Shown piece by piece: positions 15,201 through 24,940 of a DNA stretch of 51,852 nucleotides. Under the pieces are notes generated by a model. The model made no database searches. It saw only the letters and a program-made list of their open reading frames with translations, and was not told where the DNA came from. The translations under genes were made by a program, and so were the position numbers. Numbering within the stretch: the stretch's first letter is position 1; every line of letters begins with the position of its first letter. Origin of the DNA: Hypholoma sublateritium FD-334 SS-4 (lineage: Eukaryota > Basidiomycota > Agaricomycetes > Agaricales > Strophariaceae); contig KN817584.1 of NCBI GenBank assembly GCA_000827495.1, forward strand, positions 18,002 through 69,853. The letters are read 5' to 3'.

Positions 15201-15504
15201 TATATAGTACATTAGAAAGATGCAATTTGTAGTGGGCTCAAAGACTTACAGATTCGTTACTGTGGATATTGGTAGGTTGCTGAGGGACCGGTGGTGACTC
15301 AGAAATTAAGGCGGGAGTGTCGTCTTCACCAGTGGTCTTGTCCAGGTCTCTGAACCCGGCGTGTTTATGGTACAGCGCTTTAGATACGTTGCGTATACGA
15401 CCTTTACAGCCACCTGTGCAGGAGCATGTATAAGTCGGTTTAACACTTGCATCCGGGGCCTCAGATTTCTTGCGTTTTCTGGTTCTACCTGTGGCCTTGG
15501 GCAT
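12233..15504 (-). CDS. tnp2-family transposase (Transposase_21, CMC superfamily)
   Basis: Cut-and-paste DNA transposase expected to bind the element ends in the nucleus. Three exons; introns near 15190-15250 and 12555-12615. The start at 15504 (MPKATGRTRKRKK) opens into a basic tail and a Cys/His cluster (CSCTGGCKGR with KALYHKHAGF), as in other fungal tnp2 proteins. Downstream are a second cysteine set (CCPKCNEPKLC), the RNase-H-like core with SIDGAQLYAHKASD, the PGGFIPGPNKPKNID motif typical of Transposase_21, a second acidic site near TADGPAMAYLNGLVGHHGKF, and a late glutamate region (WTMERTIGNLGEEIR). The final exon (VLYYFRC to VRLADGHLD) matches the usual C-terminal tail. Total roughly 1,000-1,050 residues with no stop or frameshift seen, so it may be active. 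It lies next to the right end of the element. Confidence 0.88.
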
Positions 15505-15820
15505 AGAGGAAGATGGTGGTAGGATTGGGAATGTGCTTAGCAAAGCGACTTAGCGGATTGTGGATTTAGCATAATTTAAACCTAATTATAGTGCAGTGTG
15601 CGCGTTCAGCGCTACGTGTCGCGCAAATATATTGCATCAAACAGCGCTGTGCACCCTGTTTTGCGGCCATTTTTGGAGTGTACAAGGTGTTCAACGAGTG
15701 CTAAGCACTAACTTATTTGTTTTCAATTCAGAGGCATTAGTGGAGCCGATAAAACAAGCTAAGGAGGTGCAGCGCGCGGGAATATATTATGATGACATAA
15801 CTCAGACCTAACCCAAATAT

Positions 15821-15837
15821 GGTCAATTTTCACTGGG
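15821..15837 (-). repeat. Right terminal inverted repeat of the kinase-bearing element
   Basis: GGTCAATTTTCACTGGG, inverse of the left end with one mismatch, followed at once by ATTTATT (15838-15844), the same 7 bases that precede the left end. Confidence 0.8.
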
Positions 15838-15844
15838 ATTTATT

Positions 15845-16771
15845 CCCACCCCCGCCCCGCGACTGATGGCATGCCCCGCGCCCCCCGGGAAGCTTTGTAT
15901 CCCTCAAACATCACACCACGATGCTCAGACTGGTATTTAAAGTAGATAAATCATGCCTATGGCACTTTAATAAAGTTATAATGGTAAATTTGTGATGAGA
16001 CTCGCGTAAGGCAATTCTTCTTGGATTCTTCGGCGAGAATGCGACAAGGAACGTGGGAATGATGAACTTCGTCGAATATCGTGGTCAGTGTGAGCGTGTA
16101 CTTAGCGCTCAGCGCTCATCGACATCGCTGTAACAGGTACTTATTTAGAGAATACAGAGCGTGCACAGTATGTGTGATACTACATGCCTAACCCTTTTAC
16201 GATGATGAGCCCGTGCTCACGCCAGCCGCGAAATTCGACGAAGTCCAATTCGACACGTGACCGGATCAAAGCTTTCCCGCGCCCTTCGCCGCTTTCCCAC
16301 ATTCGACGACGCACATCGTCCGACGCCGCCCCGCCTTTCCAGCACATTGCGCTCCATTCCACGCCACATGCACCGATTCCCAAAACAATCCACCGGCATT
16401 CTACGTATCCGCGGCCGGTGCGTGCTTAATAATTCGTTAGCGCGCGGTGCTTTGTCATGCATATTTAGGCGCCCATATTTGGTATCGCATTGCCTTCACT
16501 TCCGTTTCTGTAGCTTAGGTTTCCATTCCGCTTCCCTAAAACCTTCACCTTCACACTCTAGTACATTCTCTTTCCTCCTTTCTTTATAAACTTCTGCATT
16601 TCACATACAAATTATAGTACACAAAGTAGGTATATAAAGACTGTAAAAGCTCTACAAAACAATTCAATAAGTTTTCATTCATGCATTAAAATCATCGTTC
16701 CCCTCTTGTCTTCCTAATTGCACTCATCCTCCTTGTCGCGTCTCTTTATTGCGTCTCAGAGCGGTTCGAAG
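15845..16771. other. Intergenic spacer
   Basis: Starts with a very C-rich run and continues with mixed sequence. No gene, RNA or repeat recognised. Short ORFs on both strands around 16180-16590 overlap each other and have composition-driven translations. Confidence 0.45.
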
Positions 16772-17955
16772 CTAGCGCCGTAGCTTACGCTCTTTCGTAA
16801 ACTCCAAGTCAGAGATACCTGCCGAGTTCCCCTGCACAACCGTTGTGTCGAAAGAAGCAAGGGCTACGCGGGCCACCATTACCGTAGGCGCCATTCCCTA
16901 GGAGGACAGCAATCAACAAAGCATATTCGCGATGGAAGGAAAGGATACGACGAACAGCAATGATACAGTATACCACGCCCGTATACCCCTGAACGATAAT
17001 TAACCTCCACTGATTCAACGGAACTGCGCCCACAATCGCGTTTACAAAACACATCACTGCATACGGCGTTGCGGATTGCACAATCAGCTCCAAAATATTT
17101 TGGAATGAACTTCGTGTGCGGTGCAGTCCGTTACGACGCATGAATGAGTGTATCCGGTAGACAATAAGCAGGGTAGTGAGGAGCGTTGTTCCTAGGGTCA
17201 TGAAGAGCGCGGCGCTGATAAGATGGTTCAATGTGTTGATCAGTGAGGGCGTAGTGGGGTGAAGGTGGGCGACGCAGCCGATTATTATATTGGACAGATT
17301 TAGGACTGAGAGGTAGTTAGCGGTGATTATCATCTCCTGGATTGGAAGGTGATACCTATTTCCGCAGAAAGGAACGTTAAAGAAACTGATATTACACGGA
17401 GGGATTTGTCCCAAGCATTGTAACATCTCCATATCTATGAAATTATAAGGAACGAAATTCATATTGGAACCAACGTCGATCTCACAAGCAATCCATCTGA
17501 GAGGCCTGATATAATCGTCAGGCAGATATCGTCCAGCAGATTTTCCCAGCCGCCGGCGGTAGTAGTCACTGCGTAAATGAAAGTCTCTATTTTTGGCTGT
17601 CCAGTCATTGATAAAATTGTTTTTGTGTTTTCCCATTGCACAGCGAACTGTGAAATGTTGGCAACATATATTATGGTAATAGCTGCGAGCACCAAACAAT
17701 TTTGAGATGATTTTTTTGTCACTGTAAATAACACACTAAGCATTCATTGTAGAAAGCCGGGTCTTGCGGTTAACTTACAATAGATGAACATTGTGCCAAA
17801 ATAAACTGTGGTGTATATTCCTAGAAGACGAATGACGTCAGTAAGTAATGTAATTCCACATAATAATTACAAGAGAAACCTAGTAATAGGATGGCCAGCA
17901 TTGTAGAGTTGAAAGTCATACCGAGGTATGAGTCCTGAATGGAAACGGATGGCAT
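16772..17955 (-). CDS. Seven-helix integral membrane protein, Agaricomycete expanded family (copy A), possibly decaying
   Basis: Begins with MPSVSIQDSYLG at 17955. First helix TMLAILLLG joins across a short intron to GIYTTVYFGTMFIY, then after another intron the exon with QNCLVLAAITIIYVANISQF and ending in SGLSDGLL. Later helices include MIITANYLSVLNLSNIIIG and FMTLGTTLLTTLLIVYRIH; the last exon reads MAPTVMVARVALASF and stops at 16772. The order of helices and splice positions matches the gene at 36242-37482. One expected piece is hard to find: the exon carrying the IWRCF-like segment between SDGLL and the fifth helix, so this copy may be divergent or inactive. Such proteins are numerous in mushroom genomes and resemble orphan receptors in topology only; function unknown. 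Confidence 0.6.
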
Positions 17956-18879
17956 ATCTTCTGTGGTGGGGATGATAAGAGTATTAGCATTTGCTTTAAG
18001 TAGTGCCGACCTGATTATTGTGGATCATTTCCACTAGGCCAAGAAATTGTCACCTCATCAAATCACTAGTACTAATACTAATAGGCAAAGAAGTGTGCAT
18101 ATTACAGGACACACCCATCAAACCCACTCGATAGTATCATTTGAGCATAGCAAAGGCGGCGGCGCTGCGGACAATCACTAGTCTCTGAGATAGCAATTGT
18201 CTCGTATTTAAAAGCAATAACCTGATGGTCTATTAAGCCGCGGCCGCAAACCATGCACAGCTGCCCGAATAGTCCCAACTAGCGCGGCTCGAGAGACATA
18301 CATTGTATTCGGCGAAGTAAGCTAGTCGTAGAGTAGGGTATGGTAGTGAGGAGGTTTGTAATGGAACTGCTTCTCGCACAGGATTTTTAACAGATGACTA
18401 ACCAAAAGGGCAGACTCAGACGATCAGTACAAAATTTCAACAAGTTCCCATGATGATCACCACGAATAAATAAGTTGTTGGAGTCGAAATACATATTTCC
18501 GTAGCTGTTCAACAAACAGACATCGCATGAAGACGCTTCCGCCATCATAAGAAGACCAGCCGTATTACAATACTCCATTGAATACGAAGCATGAAAGTCG
18601 GTTTAGCATCACAAAAGTGCTTAAAGAGAATCAGCGCTGTCGATGAATGGTGTGCTTCGACTAATCAAACACACACGCGATAAACATAGTTCATCCAATA
18701 CGTGATGAATTGACAGCACATAACACACACAGAGATACGTCGCCGTGCAATACTGCCCATCAGACAATGCAAACCGTGAATTTTCCTCGGCGCTCAAATA
18801 ATGTATCGCCAGACAAGCACGACGCCTTGCCTGATTCGCATGTCCAAATTTCGCGTTATACAACCGGGCCTCCATACCG
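17956..18879. other. Intergenic spacer
   Basis: Upstream region of the seven-helix gene followed by mixed sequence. I see no coding region, RNA gene or clear repeat. Confidence 0.4.
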
Positions 18880-19480
18880 GCTCGGCACACTGCGGGGGCA
18901 CATAACGGCGACAGCTGCCCGTTTCCCGATCGCGGCCGCGGTACGCAGCTGGTTGTCAGCGACGTGTGCGCGACTCGTTCATTCATTCCACCAAGCGACG
19001 GGCAGGTAAATTGGTGACCAGCCGGAGAATGAGTAGGTCGGGATTCTCCTCTCCCATAGAGGGAGCGGTTACCAGTCTGACCCGCAGGACCGTGGCGCCG
19101 AGTCGTGCGCGTGCGGCCCGGTGGCGATGTGCGGGTGAGCGCCCGGAGTGTCTGCGAATCGCCGGCGACCAGACACGCCCATAGCACACCGTCGTCTCCG
19201 GCGATGCGGGGCGAGGGACCGCACGCGCGCCCCGGGCTGCCAAGCCGCGGCAGGCGCTAGACACGACAATGCGCCAACGAGTCCCTGCTGGATGCGGTCG
19301 ACGCCAGGTGGGGCAGCGACGGCGCGACGCGTCCGGGACACGGGCGCGGGCATGCTTGACGAATGGGCGGCCGTCCGGCGGGCGGCACCGGGAAATCCGG
19401 CAAGCTGGGGCCGGTCACGCGAGCGTGGGCCTCGAAAATATATCCACTCCCGTCCGCCTCATCCACATTCCCGCACCGCG
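18880..19480. repeat. GC-rich island 2 (dispersed repeat family)
   Basis: CpG-rich. The block 19225-19350 (GCCCCGGGCTGCCAAGCCGC, then GGGGCAGCGACGGCGCGACG) is clearly related to 38750-38900 and more distantly to 6585-6720. Overlapping long ORFs on both strands are a consequence of the GC content. Confidence 0.55.
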
Positions 19481-20130
19481 GCGCCTTATCTTGTCATCGT
19501 ATGTATCCACGTTTCTATCCCTGCCGTCGGCGCATTTCTGGTGAATGAAGGTGCATCATTTCTTGCTTGATCGCATAGATCTGCAGGCTAATCCCCCTCC
19601 TTCGGCTCCCTTTTCCACGCTGTGAGCGCGCCAACGCAAGGGCACTCGTGTTGATCATCACCCTCTTTCAACATACGCGCCTTTCGTGTTGTGCGTTCGG
19701 GTGTGAACTATCAGCGGATTCTCTGTTGCCGTGGCACACCGTCTCATGTCTCGAGAGCAATCACCGCGTCGCCTACCGCCCACAGTGCCACTGTTGCTCA
19801 GAATCTGCGGCAACCAAACATATCCCCAACCCATACACTATTCGTACCGCAGTGCACCCTGGTCCCTAATACGCCGTCTTGTTCGTCCAGGAGCGGCGTG
19901 CGCGCCAACGCGGGTTCGCGAAACAACCCCACTCACGGCGTGCGTCGCATCGTATGCGTCGTGCGAGCCGTGGGCGTGGTTGAACGGTGTTCCAACCTGC
20001 ATTGTCTCATCCCACTGCTCCGTCGCTCCGTCTGCCATCGCCTTATTCCAGTGCATTTATGGTGGAGTGCACATCGTTCGCCTTTCCGTGCTACGCATAC
20101 GGGTAATCACCATGTCCGTGCCTTCATGGA
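19481..20130. other. Intergenic spacer
   Basis: C- and T-rich sequence with overlapping ORFs in two frames (19691-20183), none with a recognisable domain or intron structure. No gene called. Confidence 0.4.
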
Positions 20131-20655
20131 TTAATCCATCATATGTAAAGCACGACACTTGTCTCTTGCAATATCTTTACTAGCTTTCCGCCCCAATGCA
20201 TCCGAAACTCCCAAGGGCATGCTATCGTCGCCCTCTTTGTAGTCTTCCAGGTCGGGAAAGTCCAGATCCAACAGCATTCCGAACTCGATGGAAGATTGGA
20301 GAGCACGGTTGCCATCGGGACGGCGTATGTCATTGTATATCTCCGCAATCTTGGGGATTAACTCCCGTGTAAGTATTGGATGTATGACATAGTAGGCTTG
20401 CTCAAATGTACGCGTCCTATCCGAATATAATTGAATGCGTTCGCATGAGATCCGGCTATATACTGGCCTCAATTGCTCGACTAGCACCCGCGCCTTGATA
20501 CGGAGGCATTCCGTGTGCCTGCGTCGTAAAACAAATTGTACGAATAAATGAAACGACTGAGATACATACTGCGTCACCTGCTATCAGCACCCTCCCAAAT
20601 GAATAGCTCTCCAGGGCAGAATTCTCCATTGACCATTGCCCACACACTCGTGTGC
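20131..20655 (-). pseudogene. C-terminal remnant of an FAD-dependent monooxygenase (salicylate-hydroxylase-like)
   Basis: The minus strand reads SYSFGRVLIAGDA, then after an intron AHGMPPYQGAGASRAIEA, together the GD motif and following helix of class A flavin monooxygenases. After another possible intron (about 45 nt) comes EIYNDIRRPDGNRAL, the usual DxxRRP-type C-terminal helix, and an acidic tail to the stop at 20131. Only about 150 codons remain; the N-terminal FAD-binding GxGxxG region and the substrate domain are missing upstream, where a TATA-like stretch and unrelated sequence begin. I therefore call a truncated gene. Family match is by motif only. Confidence 0.55.
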
Positions 20656-21617
20656 AGATCGCACGCCATCGGAAATACCCAGACTATGATCGCAGATGAT
20701 GCACTACTGGGCCAGCCTGGAGTCAGCCGCAGCGGCAGATAGGAGTCAGCCCTGGGCATATATAAACGCGCGCATGTTCGCTATTTTAATTCTTTATTCT
20801 TCACTCCCGACGGCCATCTTACTCTCCCTTTTCCTAGACAGTCGCTCGTATATGTCTGTATACGACCTTTTCCTTTGGCGTACACAACTTCTATTTCGAG
20901 GTGGTCTACCTCACTTTCATTGCTGAGTAGGTCACTCGATTCTAAGACAGGTAATAAGCGGGATGTCAGCGATTATTGTAAGTAAAATTCAGTCTACTTT
21001 TCAAGCGTCTCACACAGCGTACAGGCCAACTTTACGATCGTCACTCCGGGAACTTGACAATTTTTTACCGCATCCCGAATGCATGTCCTGGATCAACCTT
21101 GCTCGTACCATCACACCAACCTCCCTTTCATATCAGATGCGCCGATTGGTGACCTCCCTTCTAATGAGCGCATGAGTCTTATTTCGGGAACGACGCTGGC
21201 CTTTCTCGGAGGGGCTGCGTGGACTGGAAATTGAAGATCCTGCATACGCTCATGGAAGGGAAGCATATCAATCCGTGTTTCTCTTAGTATACCTGCATGT
21301 AGGCTCACATACTCCTCGATGTCCTTCCTATACGCGCCTATGAATACATTTAGAAAGGGGGTTCTCTGTCATGAGCTATTAGAAAGTGAACATGCCGCTA
21401 TTATAGTTCAATGCGAGCTATTAATTATTTGGTTATTAACATGCGTCGGCGAAGATGTAGACATATCAATATATATAGCGATCGAAAGCTCTAGACAGGA
21501 CCATACGCTCGATGCGCCAGGAGCATCTGGTTGGACGTCGAGGCCGCCCGCACGGCATTCTCCGTAGCGCGGCTATCACCGCATCACCCATCAAATGGCC
21601 CGTGCGCGCATTCGCTC
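20656..21617. other. Spacer with an orphan TATA-like box near 20758
   Basis: TATATAAA at about 20758-20765 is followed by T/C-rich sequence without a clear gene. The remainder up to the U2 promoter shows no coding signal. Confidence 0.35.
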
Positions 21618-21625
21618 TATATAAA
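21618..21625 (+). promoter_or_regulatory. TATA box of the U2 snRNA gene
   Basis: TATATAAA centred about 25 bases before the presumed U2 5' end at 21646, the spacing expected for a TATA-driven RNA polymerase II gene. Confidence 0.75.
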
Positions 21626-21645
21626 CCTCGCGTTCGTGAAACTGA

Positions 21646-21835
21646 ATCTTCACCACTCTGGCCTTTTGGCTTAGATCAAGTGTAGTATCTGTTCTTAATA
21701 GTTTAACCACTATTATGGAGGCACCGCCTCCATTTCTGGTTATCTTATTTTTGCCGCCCCAGCTCCTCGGGCTCTGCTTGCACCCCTCGGACGCGATGAC
21801 CTTGCCGCTGCACTATTGGCTTGCGTCGTCGGGGG
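21646..21835 (+). ncRNA. U2 spliceosomal small nuclear RNA
   Basis: U2 snRNA pairs with the intron branch site in the spliceosome. Stem-loop I (CTGGCCTTTTGGCTTAG) is followed by the almost invariant stretch GATCAAGTGTAGTATCTGTT; the branch-site-pairing GTAGTA is at 21682-21687. Then come stem IIa (AATAGT/ACTATT), stem IIb (TGGAGG/CCTCCA), an Sm-protein site ATTTTTG at 21747-21753, and a 3' stem IV whose loop region GCTGCACTATTGGC resembles other U2 RNAs. Length of about 190 nt is normal. The 5' end is placed by similarity, the 3' end by the end of stem IV. The local ORF at 21715-21921 is spurious. Confidence 0.95.
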
Positions 21836-23600
21836 ATCCTCTTTTCGAGGTCGCTTCTCTTTGCTGCATCCTTGACTTCCCATCATTTGATGTGGATTTT
21901 GAATGTAGCAAATGGATGTGATTAAGAATATTATTTATGTAGATTCTCTGATTTGTTCTATCTCACTGGATGAATGTTTTTCCTCCTTGTGGGAGCCCAT
22001 TTAGGGAGAATGGTTCCATTTAAAGGTATGTGCTTTTGCTTGATCAAGGCTTGATTGATGCCTCCTTCTCCAGTGCCCGTGCTTATGATGTTCCATATGA
22101 CTGATGGGACTTGCTATGGATGTGAGGGTGACGGCATTGGCTGCGCGGGGGTGTTCATTGTATGACATACTGTACAAACACCGGTAACGAATCACTTAAG
22201 CAAAATTTGATCCCTGTGCGGAATCTTCGCTCCTAATCACAAAATAAAAACTACAGTGTGAGACTATAGCATATTGTAGACATTTTACTTGTGTTTGAAT
22301 AATTACTAGGTGAATGTAGCACTCGTTATAAATTTATTTTGTAAGAGAGTCTGAAATTGTCNAAATCGGGCCGATTCCTGGGAAACGAATCAGCCCATTT
22401 TAGCCGATGCCGAGAGCTGCCGCTCACCCTCGCTTACCTCTAATGTGACGGCTTTCCGACAACTTTCATTCAATTGCTCAGCACCTGGATACTTTCCACC
22501 TTCCATATAACCTTTAAAGGTGTAAATGGGCCTTGTAGCAAATATATATTACTGTTTTACCTGTCTAGAGCTACTTAACCCAGATTATAGGCTGTGCTAA
22601 TATATGATTTCTGCTGGAGAAATGCAACTGTCTAGCAACACATGTATAGGTACAACATGGTGTTCAAAAAATCCGGAAAAAAATCGAATTTCACTTTAAA
22701 TGGACACTTAAAAGATAAATACCATTTCTGAGTGGTAGAGATTGGCCAACATGAATTAATGCTCATGTACTTGATGGATATAAATTTTTGGATAAAAGTG
22801 TAGCATCTTGATGTGTTCACTGAATTGTATAGTATTCACAAATGTATGAGGTTATTTAGAGCCATAAATCAAGTTTACGTACTCATATCCTTCGTACACA
22901 AAAGGAATGAAGAGGATCACATCGATACTCAGCTCAATTCGAAGGGATAAAGATAGGTAAAGATGCTATAAATCTAAATTTGGGCTTGAGACNCAACCCT
23001 CTGATTTAATCATATTCCTACACCCTCAATTTGTGCTCTATTGCCACAATGTTTTCCGTGANTCTTCTAAATATACTGAACCACGTATATGCCAAATTTT
23101 AAAGGATTCGGAGCAGTTCTTCATACCGAAAATGCAGACTGATTCGTTACTATTGATGATTCGTTGCAGGTCACATGACAGTACTATGTGGGATTGATTG
23201 ATGCCGATAACGAGACAAGACTCGCATAATATTTCATAGCACAATATTTCATAGCACAACAACGAGACGCACATGACTATCCTTGAACAGAAGTCGAAAC
23301 AACCCACCTACAAAATCCAAGGAACAGTGGAACCTGTTAGAAATACCACATCCATAGTTTGCAGAGACTCTCTGCTGTTTCCTTCCAGGCGGTTGTTCTG
23401 ATCCAGAGTGAGCCCCGCCTGGCCGTTGATGGTAAACTGTTCGCGCCCGTTTTATCCAACATCATCATCACTTGCACTCCGGTCAGTCGTGCCTGCTTCG
23501 GACAATCCCGGCGGTGGCAGGCATCTTGCACGCACGTCCGCACATATCCCCATCAAGAATGCGGCATGCCATATGCAGCAAGCATACATACGCCAAACTA
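21836..23600. other. AT-rich spacer with old repeat debris
   Basis: No gene recognised. A 15-bp perfect tandem duplication (AATATTTCATAGCAC) occupies 23228-23257. A stretch near 22649 (TACAACATGGTGTTCAAAAA) looks like a Tc1/mariner terminus, but I find no partner. The part 23455-23595 is related to 40310-40430 and forms the left flank of the Tc1/mariner insertion. Confidence 0.4.
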
Positions 23601-23652
23601 CAGTGTCTTGCATATTGATTTGCAGTCCGATTCCCACAGAAAATTTGTTTGG
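23601..23652 (+). repeat. Left terminal inverted repeat of Tc1/mariner element
   Basis: 52 bp, one mismatch to the inverted copy at 27489-27540 (C/T at position 33). Similarity ends sharply after TTTGTTTGG. Confidence 0.9.
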
Positions 23653-23751
23653 CTCTGTTGTTGTGTCACATCTGATGTCACTTCAACCTAGCCGAATCAG
23701 ATAAGCCCAGCGCCAACCCAGCGCCAGTGAGCACTGCTCAGAAACACTATC

Positions 23752-24855
23752 ATGGCACCCCCAATAACACCCGAAATACGCCAACGAATACTTTCCTGGC
23801 ATCACAATGATGGAATGTCAGCTCGAGAGATTGCATCACTTGCGGCATGCAGCGAACGTACTGTGTACTACATCCTGTCCTTTGATCGCGATTATGGAAC
23901 AGATGTCAATCCCTTTGCACGAAAAACGGGGCGGACTCGAAGTCTGGATACTGGTGATATGAATTATATATTTTCTCTCATCAGTGCACGGCCAAAGATA
24001 TATCTAGACGAACTCCAGGAGGAGCTATTCAATTCACGCGGTGTAGAAGTTTCCATTCCAACACTCTCAAGGTCTTTGCGACGCTGGGAGATCAGTAACA
24101 AGCAGGTGGCACACGAGGCTCTTGAGCAAAATGAACTTTTGAGAGCAACATGGCAAGCTGAGCATGGTGATGTACCAGCAGAGTTTTGTGTGTGGCTTGA
24201 TGAATCCAGCGTCGACGATACAACAAATCAGCGTCAAACTGGATGGAGCCCAATTGGACAAGCCTGTGTATCACGCGATACTTTTATCCGAGGGCAGAGA
24301 TACTCCATTCTTCCTGCATTGACATCAGAGGGAATTGTCGCACTCGATATTTTTGAAGGATCAGTCAATAAAGAAAAATTTATTCAATTTATCAATATGC
24401 AAGTGGTACGAACTTTTCCATCAATGATTAACATCCGTTGAAAATTCAAGTATTCATTCAATATTTCAGGCACCAAAATTGAACCCATATCCGGGTCCTT
24501 CAAGTGTTGTAATTCTGGATAATTGTGCTATACATCACGATGAAGATATCCGAGAAATTATTGAAGATCAATGTGGTATTATTTTTCCTTGTATTCCTCG
24601 ACAGACCTTGTATCAATATCTTGAATAGGTGCCAGACTTGTATTTCTACCGCCGTACTCTCCGGATTTTAATCCTATTGAACAAGCTTTTCATTCCATCA
24701 AATCATGGCTTCGCCGTCGTGAAGCTCAGGCAACAAATCATGCAATCCGTCCGTGGCTTATTCATCAGGCAATATTATCAGTTACTGATACTATGGCACA
24801 TGGATGGATTGGAAATTGCGGCTACTTTTTTGCAGAAGAAAATGACGAGTTGTAG
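23752..24855 (+). CDS. Tc1/mariner (IS630-type DDE) transposase
   Basis: Three exons with introns 24406-24469 and 24576-24628; the spliced frame is 987 nt, 328 residues. N-terminal helix-turn-helix ([20 protein letters not shown]) and a second HTH region contain the specific DNA-binding part. The catalytic triad is WLDESS (first Asp), [11 protein letters not shown] (second Asp) and [15 protein letters not shown] (Glu), with 35 residues between the second Asp and the Glu by my count. The C-terminus ends [13 protein letters not shown]. No stop or frameshift is visible, so the enzyme may be active. It lies about 100 bases from the left inverted repeat, tail to tail with the second gene of the element. 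Confidence 0.92.
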
Positions 24856-24940
24856 TAACAATATATACAGTTTGAATTCGAAACACAAGGGGATTATTGT
24901 ACTTTAAACACAACCATGGTCGAGGAAAGAAAAAATGTAG

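Larger units (their letters stand above)
6807..15837 (-). mobile_element. 9.03-kb DNA transposon carrying a FunK1 kinase, a hypothetical gene and a tnp2-type transposase
   Basis: Bounded by inverted copies of CCCAGTGARAATTGACC (16 of 17 identical) and flanked on both sides by ATTTATT, a candidate 7-bp target-site duplication (6800-6806 and 15838-15844). Inside are three genes, all on the minus strand and all with readable frames: transposase (12233-15504), FunK1 kinase (9254-12102) and a conserved hypothetical protein (7068-8980). Non-coding subterminal stretches of about 245 and 315 bases separate the outer genes from the ends. Flanking DNA on both sides is GC-rich while the element is not, consistent with insertion. 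The transposase belongs to the CMC/Transposase_21 class, but the termini are not the standard CACTA sequence and the duplication is longer than the 2-3 bp usual for CACTA elements. Confidence 0.8.

Noticed and set aside
6807..15837. KDZ transposon or TET/JBP-bearing element
   Set aside because: The transposase has Transposase_21 motifs, not the KDZ cysteine pattern, and no TET/JBP dioxygenase motif is seen.
22649..22860. Possible small Tc1/mariner-derived MITE
   Set aside because: One end resembles a terminus, but the best inverted match about 180 bases away is only around half identical.
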